Assembly: GCA_963797765.1 (NCBI GenBank)
Contig: CAWCQU010000003.1
Coordinates: forward strand, 1,426,001-1,490,000
DNA length: 64,000 nt
Source of the DNA: JBGPTK01 sp963797765
GTDB taxonomy: Bacteria > Acidobacteriota > Terriglobia > Acidiferrales > UBA7541
Direction: 5' to 3'
Each line of letters opens with the position of its first letter. Position 1 is the first letter of the stretch. Below are positions 63,903 to 64,000 of the stretch, in pieces. Made by a program: the position numbers and the translations under genes. Under the pieces are notes generated by a model that ran no database searches, was not told where the DNA came from, and saw only the letters and a list, made by a program, of their open reading frames with translations.

Positions 63903-64000
63903 ATCCTACCCAAACGCAATTCGAAAGGTACGGTTTCAGTACTCCCATCTACAATTAGTACCCCTCTCCGTTTGGCGCGCATCGCGTTCAGTAGTATTCT

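Overview
The window looks like a chromosomal segment of a soil-type Acidobacteriota bacterium. I infer this, without a database match, from several things: tetratricopeptide regulators with an N-terminal helix-turn-helix and a TolB-like domain, very long secreted FG-GAP/Ig-like proteins, paired PilZ proteins, a secreted GH38 mannosidase, a moderately high GC content, and many dispersed palindromic intergenic repeats. It is a mosaic of housekeeping or metabolic genes and decaying accessory DNA.

Layout. 1-5.4 kb: a coenzyme F420 block (NADPH:F420 reductase facing a cofG-cofH-cofD-cofC run; no cofE in view). 5.5-12.9 kb: an acyl-CoA synthetase, a secreted alpha-mannosidase with a sugar MFS transporter beside it, and a histone-H1-like Lys-rich protein. 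12.9-19.9 kb: an accessory zone with an orphan HigA, a broken P-loop ATPase, tiny overlapping genes and a decayed IS1182-type transposase between two copies of a dispersed repeat. 19.9-23.6 kb: a giant secreted FG-GAP/Ig-like protein. 24-28.4 kb: a four-gene MacAB-like ABC efflux operon. 28.5-32.3 kb: a PilZ/zinc-ribbon protein, a PilB/GspE ATPase and a coupled PilZ protein. 32.5-42.7 kb: an MFS transporter, a benzoate-CoA-ligase-like enzyme, an M23 peptidase, a VOC protein, an MBL hydrolase, YgfZ, an orphan NuoB and an alcohol dehydrogenase. 43.2-46 kb: a REP-associated transposase (RAYT) with its REP repeats, a DUF3800 protein, and an odd class-I-shaped tRNA with a GCU anticodon. 46.2-52.6 kb: a FemAB/CelD-type acetyltransferase, a GT4 glycosyltransferase, XdhC and MocA (molybdenum cofactor), and an IscU-like scaffold. 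52.9-64 kb: an EamA exporter, a double ClpX-type zinc-finger protein, a TPR regulator divergent from a cytochrome c, a methyltransferase, SRPBCC, DinB and HEAT proteins, and BtuF followed by a NUDIX protein.

Cross-cutting signals. Six otherwise well-preserved host genes carry nine frame changes, and all nine are +1, while the mobile or accessory genes show mixed changes and a nonsense codon. Two families of short palindromic repeat occur in pairs and have also entered coding sequence in frame (in mocA and in the FG-GAP gene). I see no CRISPR array, rRNA or replication origin. Functions are read from motifs and family memory only; no search was run.
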